Shown piece after piece: positions 63,034 to 64,000 of a DNA stretch of 64,000 bases. The stretch spans positions 1-64,000 of the forward strand of contig NZ_JARZAI010000023.1 in assembly GCF_029893355.1 (NCBI RefSeq), in the 5' to 3' direction. The notes beneath the pieces were generated by a model that worked only from the letters and a program-made list of their open reading frames with translations, did not search any database and was not told the DNA's origin. A program made the position numbers and the translations under genes. The stretch's first letter is position 1. Each line of letters opens with the position of its first letter. Origin of the DNA: Kitasatospora sp. MAA4. Its GTDB lineage: Bacteria; Actinomycetota; Actinomycetes; Streptomycetales; Streptomycetaceae.

Positions 63034-64000
63034 CTACTGCGGCCAGGACGCGTCGATGTCGGCGGCCACCCGCTGGATCGACTGCCCCTCGGCGAACCAG
63101 GCCGTGAGCGACTTCCACTCCTGGCCCGAGCCGACCGCCGCGGGCATCATGTCCGAGGCGTCGAAGCGGAAGGTCGCGGTCGGGTCGGTCAGCGCGGCGG
63201 CCGAGAGCTGGTCGATCGGGTCCGTGTAGAGGCTCTTGTCGACGCCCTGGTTGGCCGAGACCCACCCGCTGGCGACCTTCACCCGGCTGCTCGCCCAGTC
63301 CGCGGTGGAGAGGTAGTTCTGCACCGCCTGCACCTCCGGCCGACTGGAGAACGCGGCCAGGAACTCGCCGCCGCCCTCCACCGGGTTGGCGATGGCCGGG
63401 TTCACCGCGGGCAGCTGGAAGGCGAAGACGTCACCGTCGGGCGCGACCTTGGCGGTCTTGGGCCACTGCGCCTCGTAGAACGAAGCCTGTTGCAGCATCC
63501 AGCACTTGCCGGTGAGGATCGGGGCGCCCGCGTCCTGGAAGGTCGTGGTGGCGATCGACTTCACGTCGCCGATGCCCGCATTGACCCAGGCCGGGTTCTG
63601 CATCCAGTCGGCCACGGTCTGCATGGCGGAGGTGATCTGCGGGTCGCTGAACTTGATCGTGTGGTTCACCCACTTGTCGTAGACGTCGCCGCCCTGGCCG
63701 CCGAGGACGACCTCCTCCAGCCAGTCGGTGGCGGGCCACCCGGTGGCCGTGCCGGAGCCGATGCCGCCGCACCAGGGCTTGCTGCCACCGGCCTTGGCGA
63801 TCTTGTCGCTGAGTGCCATCAGGTCCTTCCAGGTCTTGGGCACCTGGTAGCCCGCCTGCTGGAAGGCCTTGGGCGAGTACCAGACCAGCGACTTCATGTT
63901 GGCGCTCATCGGCGCGGCGTAGAACGTCCCGTTGACCGAGCCGTAGGTCTTCCAGACCGGGCTCCACTTGTTCTCGTTGTCGACCGTCTGGGCCGGCGGT
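63034..64000 (-). CDS. Sugar ABC transporter substrate-binding protein, N-terminus cut by window edge
   Basis: About 322 C-terminal residues visible; the frame stays open to the right edge, so signal peptide and start lie outside. Type 1 sugar-binding fold: GTFYAAPMSANMKSLVWYSPKAF, PKTWKDLMALSDKIAK, MLQQASFYEAQWP, EGGGEFLAAFS. First gene of the operon (binding protein, MalF-like, MalG-like). Sugar not predictable. Confidence 0.9.
   Translation of the reverse strand, partial: PPAQTVDNENKWSPVWKTYGSVNGTFYAAPMSANMKSLVWYSPKAFQQAGYQVPKTWKDLMALSDKIAKAGGSKPWCGGIGSGTATGWPATDWLEEVVLGGQGGDVYDKWVNHTIKFSDPQITSAMQTVADWMQNPAWVNAGIGDVKSIATTTFQDAGAPILTGKCWMLQQASFYEAQWPKTAKVAPDGDVFAFQLPAVNPAIANPVEGGGEFLAAFSSRPEVQAVQNYLSTADWASSRVKVASGWVSANQGVDKSLYTDPIDQLSAAALTDPTATFRFDASDMMPAAVGSGQEWKSLTAWFAEGQSIQRVAADIDASWPQ

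Overview
The window is a high-GC actinobacterial chromosome segment, almost certainly from Streptomycetaceae (Streptomyces or Kitasatospora). The evidence is the gene content and order: dut, cutRS, hemH, sepH, tdk, ptsH, parC, parE, hrdB, whiH and rnhB occur in the order known from the core of the Streptomyces chromosome. It is mostly vegetative and developmental core. I see no CRISPR array, transposase, integrase, prophage, tRNA gene or biosynthetic gene cluster.

Layout, left to right. Bases 1 to about 240 are the minus-strand leader and promoter region of an rRNA operon whose 16S gene lies off the left edge. Bases 424-5000 hold small conserved genes (DUF3710, dUTPase, thioesterase, DUF3093, DUF4193) and a ferritin-like acyl-ACP desaturase behind a striking nested palindrome. 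Bases 5070-12702 hold CutS/CutR, a small acidic protein, an inositol monophosphatase-type enzyme, ferrochelatase, an MFS exporter and an aldonolactone oxidase. Bases 12704-19552 hold a proline/serine-tailed membrane protein, the division regulator SepH, a rhodanese, a VOC protein and a three-gene operon (DUF5998, phosphodiesterase-like, tdk).

Bases 19658-22859 hold a GNAT/acyl-CoA-synthetase fusion (PatA type) diverging from ptsH, with a DasR-type operator between them. Bases 22938-27514 are a less canonical stretch: GNAT, methyltransferase, RIO-type kinase, SMI1/KNR4 protein and RtcB RNA ligase. Bases 27895-33317 hold a paired M16 peptidase operon (one active, one pseudo-peptidase) diverging from topoisomerase IV subunit A. 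Then come a sucrase/ferredoxin-like protein, an NlpC/P60 hydrolase with a duplicated module, and a two-component system followed by a DUF485 plus sodium/solute symporter pair. Next are parE, a DUF7455 zinc-ribbon-like protein, a secreted trypsin-like protease, the principal sigma factor hrdB, the sporulation regulator whiH, and an ABC pair whose ATPase has lost several catalytic motifs. The right end has an NrtR-like Nudix regulator, a glycogen-debranching-like protein, an S33 hydrolase, DUF4192, a RecQ helicase fused to a phosphoribosyltransferase domain, two uncharacterised proteins, rnhB and a sugar ABC transporter cut by the right edge.

Most interesting points: the degenerate ABC ATPase beside whiH; the nested 31-bp operator at the desaturase; a 24-bp palindrome between the two-component genes and the symporter operon; the DasR box shared by ptsH and the acetyltransferase gene; a cysteine-free CutS sensor; an ORF with a good start coupled to DUF4192 that never reaches a stop before running in frame into another gene; and the RecQ-PRTase fusion. 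I did not find a clear, wholly new multi-gene system.
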